Assembly (NCBI RefSeq): GCF_963966145.1
Contig: NC_091049.1
Location: forward strand, 9,548,001-9,612,000
Length of the DNA: 64,000 nucleotides
Source: Tenebrio molitor
Lineage: Eukaryota; Arthropoda; Insecta; Coleoptera; Tenebrionidae
Direction of reading: 5' to 3'
The notes below the pieces were generated by a model. It had not been told where the DNA came from. It made no database searches and worked only from the letters and a program-made list of their open reading frames with translations. Position 1 is the first letter of the stretch. Each line of letters starts with the position of its first letter. Shown here in pieces: positions 11,788 through 23,532 of the stretch. Both the position numbers and the translations under genes were made by a program.

Positions 11788-12309
11788 CGTAAATGCGAGT
11801 GGTGTATTAAATCAGTGTACTCGTAAATTCTCCAATTAAAAAGAGTGCCATTATTTTACAACTCATCAAAATATGATGATCGCGGAAAAGTTATTAAAAT
11901 GACCAGAACAACCAGAGCTTATTTATAACTTTTGGCAAGAAAATAACTAATTTAGTTCAAGGTCATCATGTATATCACGATGCGTACAAATTATACTTGT
12001 CCTCATTGAGGTTGTTTAAATAGCTTCAGAAAAGCAAGGATGCTAGTTAGTAGAACAAGTTGTCATACTGATAAATTAACTTATAAATATGGTAATAATT
12101 ATTATTAGCTTCATTGTCAACTTTATTATACAACTTATTTATAAAGAAGTGAAATAGGTTTTCAATTGGGAATAAATGTTGGTTTACCACTTACGGTGCA
12201 TGCACTTGTCAAGGGCAATGACCTAAAAATGTTGCAAAAGTCGTATGGGAAGAAAGTAAAACAAAACAAAAATTATAATTCAGTGAACACATTAAATAAA
12301 CCTTTAAAA

Positions 12310-12610
12310 AATATATTTTTTGTTCGACACTGTCAGAATTTGAGAATTTTCTCCTGTGTGAACGGATTTTGATAAATTTGACAACTTGTCAAAACAAAAC
12401 GTCAAGCTAATTTTAAAGATTTTTAGCGATTTGGAGCCTTTAAGGGGCTCGTCGAACAAAAAAACGTTGTATTCAACTCGTTCTTGTGTAATTTGGGCTT
12501 TTTTTGGCACTCGTGGACCTTTAAAACTCTCGTTTCACTCGAGTTTTAAACTGGTCCACTCATGCCAAAAAAAGCCAAAATTACACACGAACTCGTTAAA
12601 TAAATAACTA
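12310..12610 (+). repeat. dispersed repeat R2, longest copy
   Basis: Contains the full R2 module: TTGTTCGACACTGTCAG, the CTCGTCGAAC block, then an internal inverted repeat around GGCACTCGTGGACC and GGTCCACTCATGCC. It ends ACACACGAACTCGTTAAATA. Frames on both strands here are products of the palindrome. The bases from 11980 to 12310 and 12611 to 13037 show no gene. Confidence 0.85.
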
Positions 12611-13039
12611 TTGTTTCCAACGTCACAAAAGATTGACAAGACAAAATTATTATTCGTATTGACTCTCTTGCTGCTTCAAGAATTGCAGGCAGAGCACATT
12701 GAATTTCTAAATCTTAAAATTTGCATGAACACGTCGATGACATTGATGTGTTTTTATTATTGTCATAAATCGTAATCATAAAAAAAAATTTCCAACACAT
12801 CACGCTTCTACGTCAATCTTGATTTTTTTAAATTCCTACCAACTTGTTTTATAATTGCATTCTTTTTGTTGCAACATAGATATTCATGAGTTAATGTCTG
12901 GTGAGAGTTTGACCTTTGCAATACCATGCACATGCAATTATATTGTTGAATTGTTCTACTTTTGTTTAAATTTTCCAAAACTTTTCTAATTAGTTTGAAA
13001 ATTTTATTCACTATCACTCACTCACTTGACAATTTTTTA

Positions 13040-13409
13040 GTACTATGCCGGCCAAAAAATTTTGGCCGTCAGTGTCAGTCAATTCAAAAAAAAAATTGTA
13101 ATCCGTACTTTATTGTCATCATGATTACCGTCTTGATTATGAACCTTATTTTTTGGGTGGCAAATTTCAAAACTAAAAATTATATTGTCATTTCTACTGC
13201 ACAGAACGTTTACCTCAGGTTATCTATGTACGATTGCTCTAATTTTGTTTATTCATGTCGAATTTTTGGAATATCTGAACTTCAAACAGTTTAAATTGAT
13301 TGTCAAAATAACAAGAATCGAAAGTGGGGTTACGATTCCTAAAGGTTTATTTACACTTTACTTGAATGTCAAGAAAGTGACGGCCAAAATTTTTTGGCCG
13401 CCATAGTAC
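13040..13409. mobile_element. 370-bp MITE with GTACTATG ends
   Basis: Terminal inverted repeats of about 33 bases, starting GTACTATGCCGGCCAAAAAA and ending with the complement. TA flanks both sides (13038-13039 and 13410-13411). There is no coding capacity. Confidence 0.85.
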
Positions 13410-13424
13410 TACATAATTATATTA

Positions 13425-13640
13425 TTTTTTGCTCGACACTGTCAGAATTTGAGAATTTTCTCGTGTGTGAACGGATTTTGATAAATGTCACAACATGTCA
13501 AAACGAAACGTCAAGCTAATTTTAAAGATTTTAAGCGATTTAGAGCCTTCAAAGGGCTCGTCGAACAAAAAAACTTGTAGCCCACTCATGCTAAAAAAAT
13601 CCCAATTTACACACGAACTCGTTAAATAAACTACTATTAT
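13425..13640 (+). repeat. dispersed repeat R2, copy 3
   Basis: Same module as at 12310-12610 but with an internal deletion between the CTCGTCGAAC block and the ACACACGAACTCG end. Confidence 0.85.
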
Positions 13641-13739
13641 TTGCTCTATATCTATTATTTATCATTTTATTTGCCTTCATTTGAGCTTATAAATTTACAG
13701 ATTTATTTCAGTAACACCATTTAGCAACTCCAAAGGTTT

Positions 13740-14490
13740 TCCACGATGCCTAAGTACTATGACGACCCAAAGGAACCGGCCACAAACAAAACTCCGGTTG
13801 TCCGGAGGGGAGCGGGACAGGACAGAGAGACACAGATGTTCGGGAGAAAAGAACATTTATTTTTCCAGCTACAGGGCGGCTTGCTATATTACGGCACCCC
13901 GCAGGGTGCGGCACAGTGATGCGTCGGTCGCTCCTCACTCGGTACTACGGATCTTCGTTTTGATGGTTCAGTGGGGCCGAGAAGAGGGCTGAGGAGGACC
14001 GTATAAGCCTTGGGAATGTTGTGGCAGCCTTGGGGATGTTGTGGCAGCCTGGCGGAGTTCAGCTGGAGTCGGGGCTCGCCTCCTCCGGTGGTCGGTGCGG
14101 TTGCCCGGTGATGCCTCCACGAGGTGGTTGAGAATGAAGGAGGATGCTTGAGAATGAAGAGAATCTTGAGAAAGGTCTGGAGAATCCTGGAGAAATCTGC
14201 TGGTCGCCTTGCGTCGCGAATTACCGTTATTTGATGCGTCACTTGGACGTTATTGGGCCCGATTCCACAGCGGATCACGGTGCCTGTTTTCGCCGGTCAA
14301 TGGAACTTCGCCTCCTAGACGCTGGTTCCACACAGCGAAACGGTAGCACGAGGTGTTTCAGACGATTCTTGGCGAGGAAAAGAATTCGTGCCGTTGCGAT
14401 TTGCGTCGGCGTTCTCCGCAAGGATGAGATGATTTTGGTGGGGCGCAAGTTAGCGAGCGATTTTTCCGACCGATAACTGCGTCACAGTAT
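13740..14490. other. GC-rich patch of unknown origin
   Basis: About 750 bases clearly richer in G and C than the flanks. It contains a 20-base direct duplication (GGGAATGTTGTGGCAG and GGGGATGTTGTGGCAG, about 14010-14050). Frames of 62-129 codons exist on both strands but match nothing I know. It could be an old retroelement or LTR fragment; no termini were found. Confidence 0.35.
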
Positions 14491-14510
14491 AGATTGCGTC
14501 GCAATAATAG

Positions 14511-14640
14511 TTATTTGTATCACTAGGCCAGAAACTGCACGTTTGCGAGCATGAGTACGGTTTGCACTACGAGTCGACAGACGAGTATTGCAAGTACGAA
14601 TGCTCGCAAAACAGTTTCTGGACGTGTGATACACAAAATT
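14511..14640. repeat. small foldback element
   Basis: The arm TGTATCACTAGGCCAGAAAC at the left is mirrored by GTTTCTGGACGTGTGATACA at the right, with GCGAGCAT words paired inside. From 14641 to 15411 I see nothing further. Confidence 0.75.
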
Positions 14641-15411
14641 TTTCGTACCGACTTCTGCGGATTTTTGTTAAATGGAAGTTAAAGCACTTGTTTTAATAAT
14701 TGGTATTAGGGACTTTTTTTGTGTTGGCAACACTTACATTTAAACAATTAAATTTTAAAATCAACATCGCTCTTGTTTCCTGACATTTATTAAATTTAAT
14801 TAATTTGATTTGTTTTTGACATTTTCCTGAAACATTTGTTGTAATAAATACACCAGCCCATATTCAAGAAGTGGCTCGAAACGTAATTTTAATTAATTAA
14901 TTTTAGTTAAATATTGCTTCTTTGTAGTTTGTACGTTGTTATAAATAGAACAACATTTTTAACGAGCCATCCACAGAACAAATATTGACGTTTGATAGAA
15001 TTCTGATAACAAATGCCAACCGAAACCGATGACAACTCGAAATCCCTACTTTTAACCGGACTAGGCCGGCAATGCATGTGTTTCTGGACGATTTCGAGAT
15101 CTGTAATTTACCAACTTCCGGCCGGAGGCACGAAAATATTATTGATAATTTAATTCATGTATAAAAAATCCCATAAGCCGCGATGCATTTGTCACTTTGA
15201 CATCGGATAAAGTTAGCCCTAACTTTGCATCTGGATAAAATGTGCTTAAACTTCCATGGCAAACTTTTTCGAACCTGATTATTGTTTGTTGTTATGATAA
15301 CGAACCAACAATCTTAAACATTGACACATCTTGTAATAAATTGAAGTGCCAAATGGCCAATTCAATTTTTCATAATTACCTACCTATCATTATTCATGCA
15401 ATTATCTCATC

Positions 15412-15640
15412 GAATTACGCTCGAGGTTTTTTTCGTCCAGGATAAAATTTCATTTTTTAAACTCTAATTTGGTTTCTTTTTGGTAAATTGACTCCACAAA
15501 CCACCAGATAAAAAAACTCGTCCTTCGGACTCGTTTTTGTATCGGGTGGTTTGTGTCGTCAATTTACCAAGCAACCAAATTATCGTAAAAAAATTCAATT
15601 TTATCCGGACAAAAAAAAACCTCTCGTGTAATTACGGTCG
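15412..15640. repeat. foldback MITE
   Basis: Arms 15412-15515 and 15536-15640 are inverted copies: AGGTTTTTTTCGTCC.GGATA outermost, GGTAAATTGAC and ACAAACCACC inside, CTCGTCCTTCGGACTCG at the centre. The bases from 15641 to 15990 hold nothing I recognise. Confidence 0.8.
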
Positions 15641-15990
15641 ATAATTTCGGAAAAGGTAATTGTAATAAACCTGAGTAGCTGTAGTAGCAAGAACGGTAGG
15701 ACATTTTACCGATAGAAGACAATTGTTGTCTGAGATTGGTACATTGTCCTTAAGTTCATGATGCTTATGTTGTCACGTCAATGCGATATGTGTTACCCTT
15801 CACATCATGTTGCCCTAAATGTCGATTTTTGTATTGCGTTTCTAGAATGCTAAAATGCTTTTCTGTCGAGTTTCTATAGCAACTTTAGCGTTCTAGAATG
15901 CCAAAATATTTACTGTGGAATTTATCGTTAGCAACTAGTAAACACAACGTACTGTCTTGGAAACAGACGTTGTAAACAAACAAATAGAGT

Positions 15991-16175
15991 TCAAACCGGT
16001 ACCTTCAGTAATTAAAACATTTTGGTTCTCATAGGATGGAGCTGGTGTGTGAGGAATAACTCATTTTCCATTCAAAATTTTAAATAAGTTTATTTGGTTC
16101 TAAATATGTAATGTCAAATAGTAATTTTCATTTTTTCTTGTTCAGGTACATAAAAGCGCCTACTGCATCACTGCG
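15991..16175 (-). pseudogene. truncated third fatty acyl-CoA reductase relic
   Basis: Read leftward this matches the first exon and promoter of the two reductase genes. It contains the part of exon 1 around the NADPH-binding site (ACCGGTACCTTCAGTAATTA on the plus strand). The upstream segment follows, including ACTCATTTTCCATTCAAAA and the conserved TACATAAAAGCG promoter word. The start-codon region is deleted and all later exons are missing. It has the same orientation as the intact genes, so the array once had at least three members. Confidence 0.75.
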
Positions 16176-17534
16176 AACTGTCAATTTTTGCCACTGTCAG
16201 TATCATTTTTCAGGTGAAAAGTGGGCAGATGAGAATTTTATTTATTTCTTTCTAAATTAACTATTGAATCTAAAAATATTGAGTTGTTTTGCAACCAATT
16301 TAACTCCTGTGTGTGAACGGTGTGTATTCACTTATTCATCATTTTTAATATGGAACGGCAACCATAAATTTAGTTTTTACGCCAACTTGGACTACAATCA
16401 TTTAGAATGACCCTGTACTATTATTTTTTATTAAACATAAGAATACAAACTGGAAAAAAATTAAAATATTAAGATTTTGACGGATCTGTCACGCAAAATG
16501 TCAATTTTTTTGTAGCTAAAAGCGAGAATTAATGCTCTATCGAGAAGAGTTCCTTTAGAATAAATGGAACAAACAACAATTATTTGAATAGCCACATGTA
16601 ATTTTACATAAAGTTCGATTCCTGCTGCCTTATTTAAACAAAATTTTGAAAGAAAAGCTAAGCAATAATCGGAGCTAGAGTGCAATAATCACTTATAATA
16701 CATTTGTATAATGCATTCCTTGCAATGTTTCCAAATGATTAAGATCTCTTGGGTTTTATTCTGTAATTTTTAACACTTTTGTTCAAATAAAAACATATGT
16801 ATGTAAAGTCGACATTATTTTTATTTTTAATATCACAAAAAATATAGCATTTAACAAACAATTTATCACTTATAATACCACGAGCAGGCAAAGTTATGTC
16901 GATTATTTTTGTGGTGCTGTCACGAATGTCACCCACGCTTGAATTTGAATATCACAAGTGCGCAGCACGAGTGGTATTCTCAAGCGTAAGAGATGCACTA
17001 TCCCACCTCCACCCGGCGGCACGGCAATTTTGCCGGAGTACATACACTATTACGGATATTACTGTCAAGTAATAGTGAGTAGTACTCAAGGGACTATTTA
17101 GGGAACAAAATTTATAATCAATTTTCCTGATAATCATCACTAGTGACAATAACCGATAATTTTCACATGTGATGAATAATCAGGAAATTTCGTTCTGACT
17201 GGTCCAGGAGTGACAAATCGTGCATTTTTATTGGAGAATTTGTATCACATTACATGTGTTAAATAGTCGTTTATTTAAACCAAAATAATCGTCTAGATAC
17301 GGCGCTGTAATTGGTCAGATTTTTATGAAGGAAATTCAAGCCTTAATTTACGAGAACTGTCTCATTATCCTGTTTCCCCGAATCCACTCCAGTATTCCAA
17401 AAATCAACCGGAATTATCAATCTAGCACCAAAACCTGTTCATTTTCAAGTGACACTTTTGTTTGCATAAACTAGTTACGATCCTTGTATCTACTGTAAAG
17501 AATAAATTTTTCACTTTGATCGTGCAAATTAATA
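16176..17534. other. gene-free stretch with minor inverted repeats
   Basis: No gene is recognised. A small hairpin pairs TTTCCTGATAATCATCAC (17123-17140) with GTGATGAATAATCAGGAAA (about 17170-17188). Confidence 0.4.
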
Positions 17535-18412
17535 CAGGTGTCCCAAAAGCACCGCCTTTCCTTGAATGTGCGTCATCTAGAAGTGTTATGGAGTACTGAA
17601 AAATAGTTTAAAAAATTCAATATCTACTTCTACGGTGACTATTGAAATGCTTGAGCGCGTTCACGGCAACATCGTTAAAAGAGCCAACGCATGTTTAGAC
17701 ACAAATGGGCAAAATTTTGTAAATTTATTTTGATAATAGCTATTTATGTAACCAGTTAGGAAATGCGTTATTTTGTGTAACGAGTGGAATATTTGCGGGA
17801 CGAGCGCAGAGAGATCCCGCAAAATCACACGAGTTACACAAAATTGCATTTCCAAACGTGTTACATACAAGATTTTTTCTAATTTTAACAAAAAAAAGTT
17901 TCTTCTAGCAAATGAATTTTATTAATAATTAATTATTATTGTGTTAAAATATCAAGTAGGTAAGTAGGCACGGTTATTTTGCTTAAAAACAAAAAATATG
18001 ACAGTGTCAACTGGTGATACAATACATTTTTCCTAACCAGTTAGGAAAGATTTTACTTTTCGTAACCAGTTACGAAAAGTGTGACGTTTCCAAACGTCAA
18101 TTAATTTTGAAAAGTGTCACTTTATATGTCAAAATTAGAAAAAATAATTTTTGTTGAAGTGTTTGGTTGTTGTGTTACCTGTCAAGCCCATTAAAATGGT
18201 TGCCTAGGTATTCAATAATACAATGCTACGAGTATTACGTATTTCTAGGTAGAGGTAATTCTCAGGTTACAGCGTTACCTTTTTTATATTTTAATTAAAT
18301 TGCGTATATTTCCTAAATGGAGGGTAAGAATTTTTTAAAAATATTTTTCTAGCACTCTACTACATTCCTAAATGACGTACCTTCAAGGAAAGGCGGTACT
18401 TTTGGGACCCTG
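17535..18412. mobile_element. 878-bp non-autonomous transposon with CAGG ends
   Basis: Inverted ends of about 60 bases (CAGGTGTCCCAAAAGCACCG at the left, imperfect complement at the right). TA lies on each side (17533-17534 and 18413-18414). It contains R3 sequence (17733-17870 and 18035-18110) and no intact frame. Confidence 0.85.
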
Positions 18413-18604
18413 TATACTCGTAAATATACCTACAATAAACTATCTACTAACTACATTAGCAAGGATAAAAACAGACGCATTTTTCAAATTATTTAGATAA
18501 AAATAAACAAGTAATGTTACATGCAAATCCCTGTAAGTATCTGATATTTCTATTGTTCATCCGCATAAACTTACGCAAAATAAATCAATCACCAACAATT
18601 ATTA

Positions 18605-18860
18605 TCTTAATAGTAGTTTATTTGATGAGTTTGTGTGTAACGAGCGTTTTAAAGGCCCACGAGTGCCAAAAAAGGCCCAATTTACACATGAACGAGTTGA
18701 ATACAACGTTTTTTTGTTCGACGAGCCCCTTAAAGGCTCCAAATCGCTGAAAACCTTTAAAATTAGCTTGACGTTTCGTTTTGACAAGTTGTGACATTTA
18801 TCAAAATCCGTTCACATAGGAGAAAATTCTCAAATTCTGACAGTGTCGAACAAAAAAATA
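18605..18860 (-). repeat. dispersed repeat R2, copy 4 (inverted)
   Basis: The complement of the R2 module, running from the ACTCATCAAATAAACTACTA end to TTCGACACTGTCAG at about 18850. Confidence 0.85.
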
Positions 18861-18986
18861 TATTTTTGTAGGTGCATACAATAATTGCCAACATATCTAC
18901 GTACTTGATGATCTATTTTAATTAAATTGTAAAAGTCTCAAGCACCAATAATGAATTTTATCTTCAAGCGGTCGAATCTCCATAAG

Positions 18987-20138
18987 GGGGAACACACGAT
19001 CAAACATGTCTTTCATACATGTACGCGCGTACATGTTTGTCAAACATGAACGTCCGTGTGTTGGCCCGAAAACGCTTCAAACATGTACGCGCATACAAAA
19101 AGTCCGTAAAGGGCCCTATACACCTAGCGTTTTGTTTGCAGGATTTGCTTGCGCATGCAAGTATGTGATACAAGTTTATCAGAAACACACACTTTCTGGC
19201 ATGTTTGTCAAACTTGTTTTCGTAAATTCGTATGAGATACAAGTCTTGTCCACACACGAATGAAAATTTGTATGACAGCACACGGTTTGCTCAAACAAAA
19301 TTTGGTAAAATCACAGTGAGTGACCAATTTTTGTCGGCCGTGATGGATGTTCATACAAGTATAAGTCTATCAAACGTGTTTGATATTTTTGCGGTGTGGC
19401 TTAACTTTGGGTGTGTGGTCGAGATTTTAATAATAAAAAATCTAGTTGTCTTTCCATACAAAATAATGTATACAAGAACATATATTAGCCACACACTTGA
19501 CAGCATGCATGAATAGAATGTTAGTAGTACACATGTGTTTTATCAAATCCTGTAGTATGTAATCATCATATGTATTGGAAACATGAATGCGCATACAAGT
19601 ACTGCAAACAAAACGCTAGGTGTATAGGGCCCTTAAAACTTCTCAACCTGGCTTTGCCTGAAAACAAGTCCGTGCGTTGATGTATGCACGTACATGATTG
19701 ACCGTGTGTTTTCCAAACGCACTTGTTTGCCACAGACTTATTCAGGGCAGTACGTCGTACCGCTTACACATTGCTATAGAGGTTCCTGATTTTAGATGGT
19801 GTAATGGGGCAAGTCTTAACTCTTCCAGTAGGTTTCCATGAGAAAATTGTTCCCGTTTTAAAAGCCAATCCTTACACCATTTTTTACGACGGTTTTAATT
19901 TTTCCAGTATTTTTGTTTAACTATGGTAATAGCGCACGCCACTGCCATCAAACACAACTCTTCGGACATCGTTTTACTCGGCAGCAAAGAAAACGTGTGA
20001 ACAGGTTGATTAATATCTAGACTATGATGTCTTAAGACATGTTTGATCGTGTGTAGGTCGGTAGTGTTTGACGCTGATTTTGACAAACATGTACGCGCGT
20101 ACATGTATGAAAGACATGTTTGCCCGTGTGTTCCCCCC
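18987..20138. mobile_element. 1.15-kb TIR element inserted in repeat R1
   Basis: Terminal inverted repeats of about 57 bases, starting GGGGGAACACACGATCAAAC and containing the palindromes ACATGTACGCGCGTACATGT. TA flanks both ends. Removing the element with one TA restores an alignment to 8080-8400 across the site. It contains another nested element (19110-19636) and no complete transposase. Confidence 0.85.
19110..19636. mobile_element. 527-bp PIF/Harbinger-like MITE nested in the TIR element
   Basis: Inverted ends of about 31 bases: AGGGCCCTATACACCTAGCG at the left and its exact complement at the right. It is flanked by TAA on both sides, a three-base target duplication of the TWA type used by PIF/Harbinger elements (established for that superfamily). 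The interior is non-coding. Confidence 0.75.
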
Positions 20139-20921
20139 TATAGAGACGGTTGAAGTGTCACTTTTTTCAGAGCGGAGTAGAAGTACTTTAAGTCCTAGGA
20201 GTAGAAGTGTCCCACACGCGGCTCGACCGACTCAAATGTAAGGTCATTTGAAGTATCTGTCACCATTTATTTATCAATTACACGAAATATTTAATTAATA
20301 AATTATTAATTTATTATCCCCCATTAAAACAATGCCTCTAAAAAACCGAAATAACGAAATTATTATCCAATATTTAACCGATTCGACTGTGGTTAAAGAC
20401 GAGTCGCCCCTTGTGGGACTTGTGGGCGTGTCCACGGATGACAGATCAGATGTCAAACAAATGACAAAAATAGGACAAGATTGCCTTTCAGTGTTAATAC
20501 GTAAAATTTACGTTTTGATAACGTTAGAAAACGAAATGTACGGCGAGCGACGGCTCCAAAATTGATGCAGATCACGGCAGACTCAATGTAAATCTAATCC
20601 GACCACAGTCCCGGGAAAAAATGTATGATTTCTACATAATTGCTCCTGATGCAAAGTTTCTGGCTACATAGATAAAATTTCTGAGTTCGCTAGAGGAAGA
20701 ATTATAAATTATTATTGTAGGTTAGGTCTTACTTGTTACTAAGTGTAACCGCTTTCAATGCAATGAAATCACAAATTTGACAATGAGAGATATCGAAGAT
20801 GTCGGCTCCGCTATCGTAGTAAAAGTGCAGGATACTAAAAATTACCCTTTTGGGAAACTTTTAGGTGGAAATTTACAGAAAGTCCGCTTGAAGATAAAAT
20901 AGTATATTTTATATCATTCAT

Positions 20922-21016
20922 AGTAGAAGCTCTTTTTGTGCTTCGTCCAGTTGTCGATCTCAACTGCGTTTCGGTCTTCAATCTCTGGGCTTAGCACAAA
21001 AAGAGACACTTCTACT
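20922..21016. repeat. short foldback at the 3' end of the SDR gene
   Basis: AGTAGAAGCTCTTTTTGTGC pairs with GCACAAAAAGAGACACTTCT across about 50 bases. It lies just past the stop codon of the SDR gene on its downstream side. The stretch 20471-20921 contains nothing I recognise. Confidence 0.7.
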
Positions 21017-21049
21017 CTTAATGATATTTTTGAAAAAATGAATTGTCAG

Positions 21050-23532
21050 TTAAACTGGCTCCCCGAGAGGACGTAACATAACTTCTTGAACCTGAAAGTT
21101 CTGCATTAGAAAAAATACATTTTAATTTGTAACTTACTTGGACATGTGGAGGAGTAGACAATACGTAAATCACAGCATCGGCAACATCTTCACTCTTCAG
21201 TTTTGGCATGGCCGAATAAATCTTCTCCCAGTCTTTATTGTCGTTTAGATTTGAGCTTGTTGCGAATTCGGTGTCGACCGGTCCCGGACTCACACTCTAT
21301 AATGTAGGTATGAATCAATATCCATATTAAATGTGAATTGTTATCCATATTTTGATTTCATATAATTATAATGAAAATCATACCTTAGTTATTTGGATAA
21401 TTCTAAAACCACGAATCCAAAATATATGGGTTTTTCATAAAAGGTATCTGTGATATCTAATTGAATTTGGTGTGAACTGAGTAGCACGATGAAAATTAGG
21501 TTTGCTAATCAGTTCTCGGGCTCCTAAGTATCTTTTACTCTTCCAATGGCTAGCTACCAGTTCTAACGTCTTTTCGTTTATTATTGAAATTTCTATAATG
21601 AATTACATATCCTCTTTTATCTGTAAAATCTGCTATTAATTTTGAAATTTTGAATTTTGGGCTACATTTATTTTCTAGACTTCAGTAATATAATTTCATT
21701 TTGAGCTACTTTCTCTTTCAGTTGTAGTAATCTTCACCCTATTAATTATTATTCGTGCATAATTTAAATGTTTACAACTCGGTCATTACCTAGTCGTTAG
21801 TAACTTTTAGGCAACTGAAAGCAGCAGATTTTTTTAATACAGTATTTAAAAACTTCTTTGTCTTTTTATTCTCTGTTCAAGACAACAACATCAACAAAAG
21901 ATGAATTATACTTCATTCAATTAAGAAATACATATACTATTTACGTGCCCATCACGTGATCAGCTGCCAAAGAACCGTCTTTCGTTATGAATCGCCTAAG
22001 AAATAGACTTCAGAAGCGTAACATGGGGTAACTAGGTATATTTGAAGAAGAGGTGGTTTTTTCTTAAAAAGCTGTTATTTTACTTTAAAGACGAGATTTG
22101 ATATTAGACATCACTATAACATAATTTTTTACTCAATATTGAAATTGTTAAAAGCATCAACTTAAACCAAGTATAAAAGTTCTGCTCAAGGCAAGTCCAA
22201 ATTTTCTCAAAATAGTTTTTACTTCTAATTCTAGAAGAAATAAAAAACAATATAAAATATCTCACCGTAATTCGAATTTTACTGTTCAAGGCAACCAATT
22301 CCTGTCTGAGCGTTTCAGTCAGTGCCGTAACGGCAAATTTCGAAGCTGAATACATATTCAATTTGGGCACGTGAGCTACATAGTGGCCTAGAACGCTGTT
22401 GATGTGTATAACATGACCGTCGATTTGGTGGTCCATCATGTGATTGATCGCCTCTCTTGTGGCGATAGTCAGACCCAAAACGTTCGTATCCAGTACTGTT
22501 TTCCACATTTCGGTGTTTCCCCCGATCAGCGTGTTGGGCTGCGACAGTCCAGCGTTGTTTATCAAGATGGCGACAGGACCTAGATTCTCTCTGATCCATT
22601 TGAAAGCGTTGATGATGTCGGCTTCGACCGTCATATCGGCTTTGAGGGAGTGGAGTTTGCCTTTGGCACTGGAGAGTTTTTGGGCTAACTGATCGACTCG
22701 CTCTTTACGTCTGGCCAACCCCACTACCTAAAATAAAACTGAAACTGTCACTAGTCGAAATTCAGGATTTTATTATACATCGTGTATTAAAAATGGCGTA
22801 TAACATTTATGTCGCGAATCTACGTGAATTCCAAACATTAATGACAATCCTTGTTACTTTTTGATTTTAGTCAAGTTCGAAAAATCAGTCTAGCTTAGTA
22901 GCGATATTAGCTTCGAAATGTATGAACAACATTTTTAAAAATGAAATTACTAATAAACCAATAATCAAATGGTAAAACTAGTGCTGGAATATTTATTTTT
23001 CTTGTTGAATTGTATGTTATTAATATCTAATTAAATGTATTTCTCCATTACAGTCGAAACTAATTTGCAAGTTTGACTCTTAATAACCCCATGAGCAAAG
23101 GGTTAACAGTAAATTGGTACTAGAGTTTTTTGCTTGTATTTCAACATAGAATCATGTGATGTAAATATGTATTATGCGCCATTTTTAATACACCCTGTAT
23201 ATTAGGTAAAAACAAACGTAAGTTTTTTTTTTTAATTTTATTGTTAAATCACCTCTTAAATGAATAAGAATTACGTAAAAATCAGTTGTTTAGTGAGATA
23301 TTTGACCGTGACAGCCTCGAGTAATATGATAAATACAACAAGGTTAGTGTGGTAAATGCAAGAAGGTTTATATTAAAAAATGCGTTTGCAATTTAGGAAA
23401 AAATGTGGATGTGTTGTAGAGTACCTGAAGACCTTCTTTGACGAGGGCCTCAGCGATGGCAGCACCACATCCAGCACTAGCACCAGTAACAACGGCAATT
23501 TTGCCAGTCCAGCGTTCCATTGACAGCACCAT
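21050..23532 (-). CDS. short-chain dehydrogenase, farnesol-dehydrogenase/DHRS11-like
   Basis: A cytosolic NADP(H)-dependent short-chain dehydrogenase/reductase of the insect farnesol-dehydrogenase/DHRS11 group. Members oxidise farnesol in juvenile-hormone synthesis or reduce carbonyls; the substrate here cannot be told. I infer exons 23532-23425, 22727-22266, 21296-21138 and 21091-21050. All are phase 0 and join to 256 amino acids, the normal length. Seen: cofactor motif TGASAGCG at residues 16-23, NNAG at 93-96, catalytic Ser147, Tyr162 and Lys166 (YSASK), and the C-terminal RPLGEPV. The start at 23532 (MVLSMERW) was chosen over a longer upstream frame because family members begin near MERW. 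The cysteine in the glycine motif, where Ile is usual, is a mild oddity. Intron 1 holds a MITE. Confidence 0.92.
22778..23197. mobile_element. MITE in SDR intron 1 with CAGGGTGTATT ends
   Basis: Ends CATCGTGTATTAAAAATGGC at the left and the complement of CAGGGTGTATTAAAAATGGC at the right, with TA on both flanks. It is 420 bases long and non-coding. Confidence 0.8.

Larger units (their letters stand above)
18965..20470 (+). repeat. dispersed repeat R1, copy 3, split by an insertion
   Basis: The left part 18965-18985 and right part 20139-20470 together align with the R1 copy at 8080-8400. The interruption is the TIR element at 18987-20138. Confidence 0.75.

Noticed and set aside
12962..13294. 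110-codon plus-strand frame
   Set aside because: It crosses the inverted end of the MITE at 13040-13409 and has no recognisable domain.
22315..22599. Minus-strand 94-codon frame in SDR exon 2
   Set aside because: An out-of-frame shadow of the SDR coding sequence.
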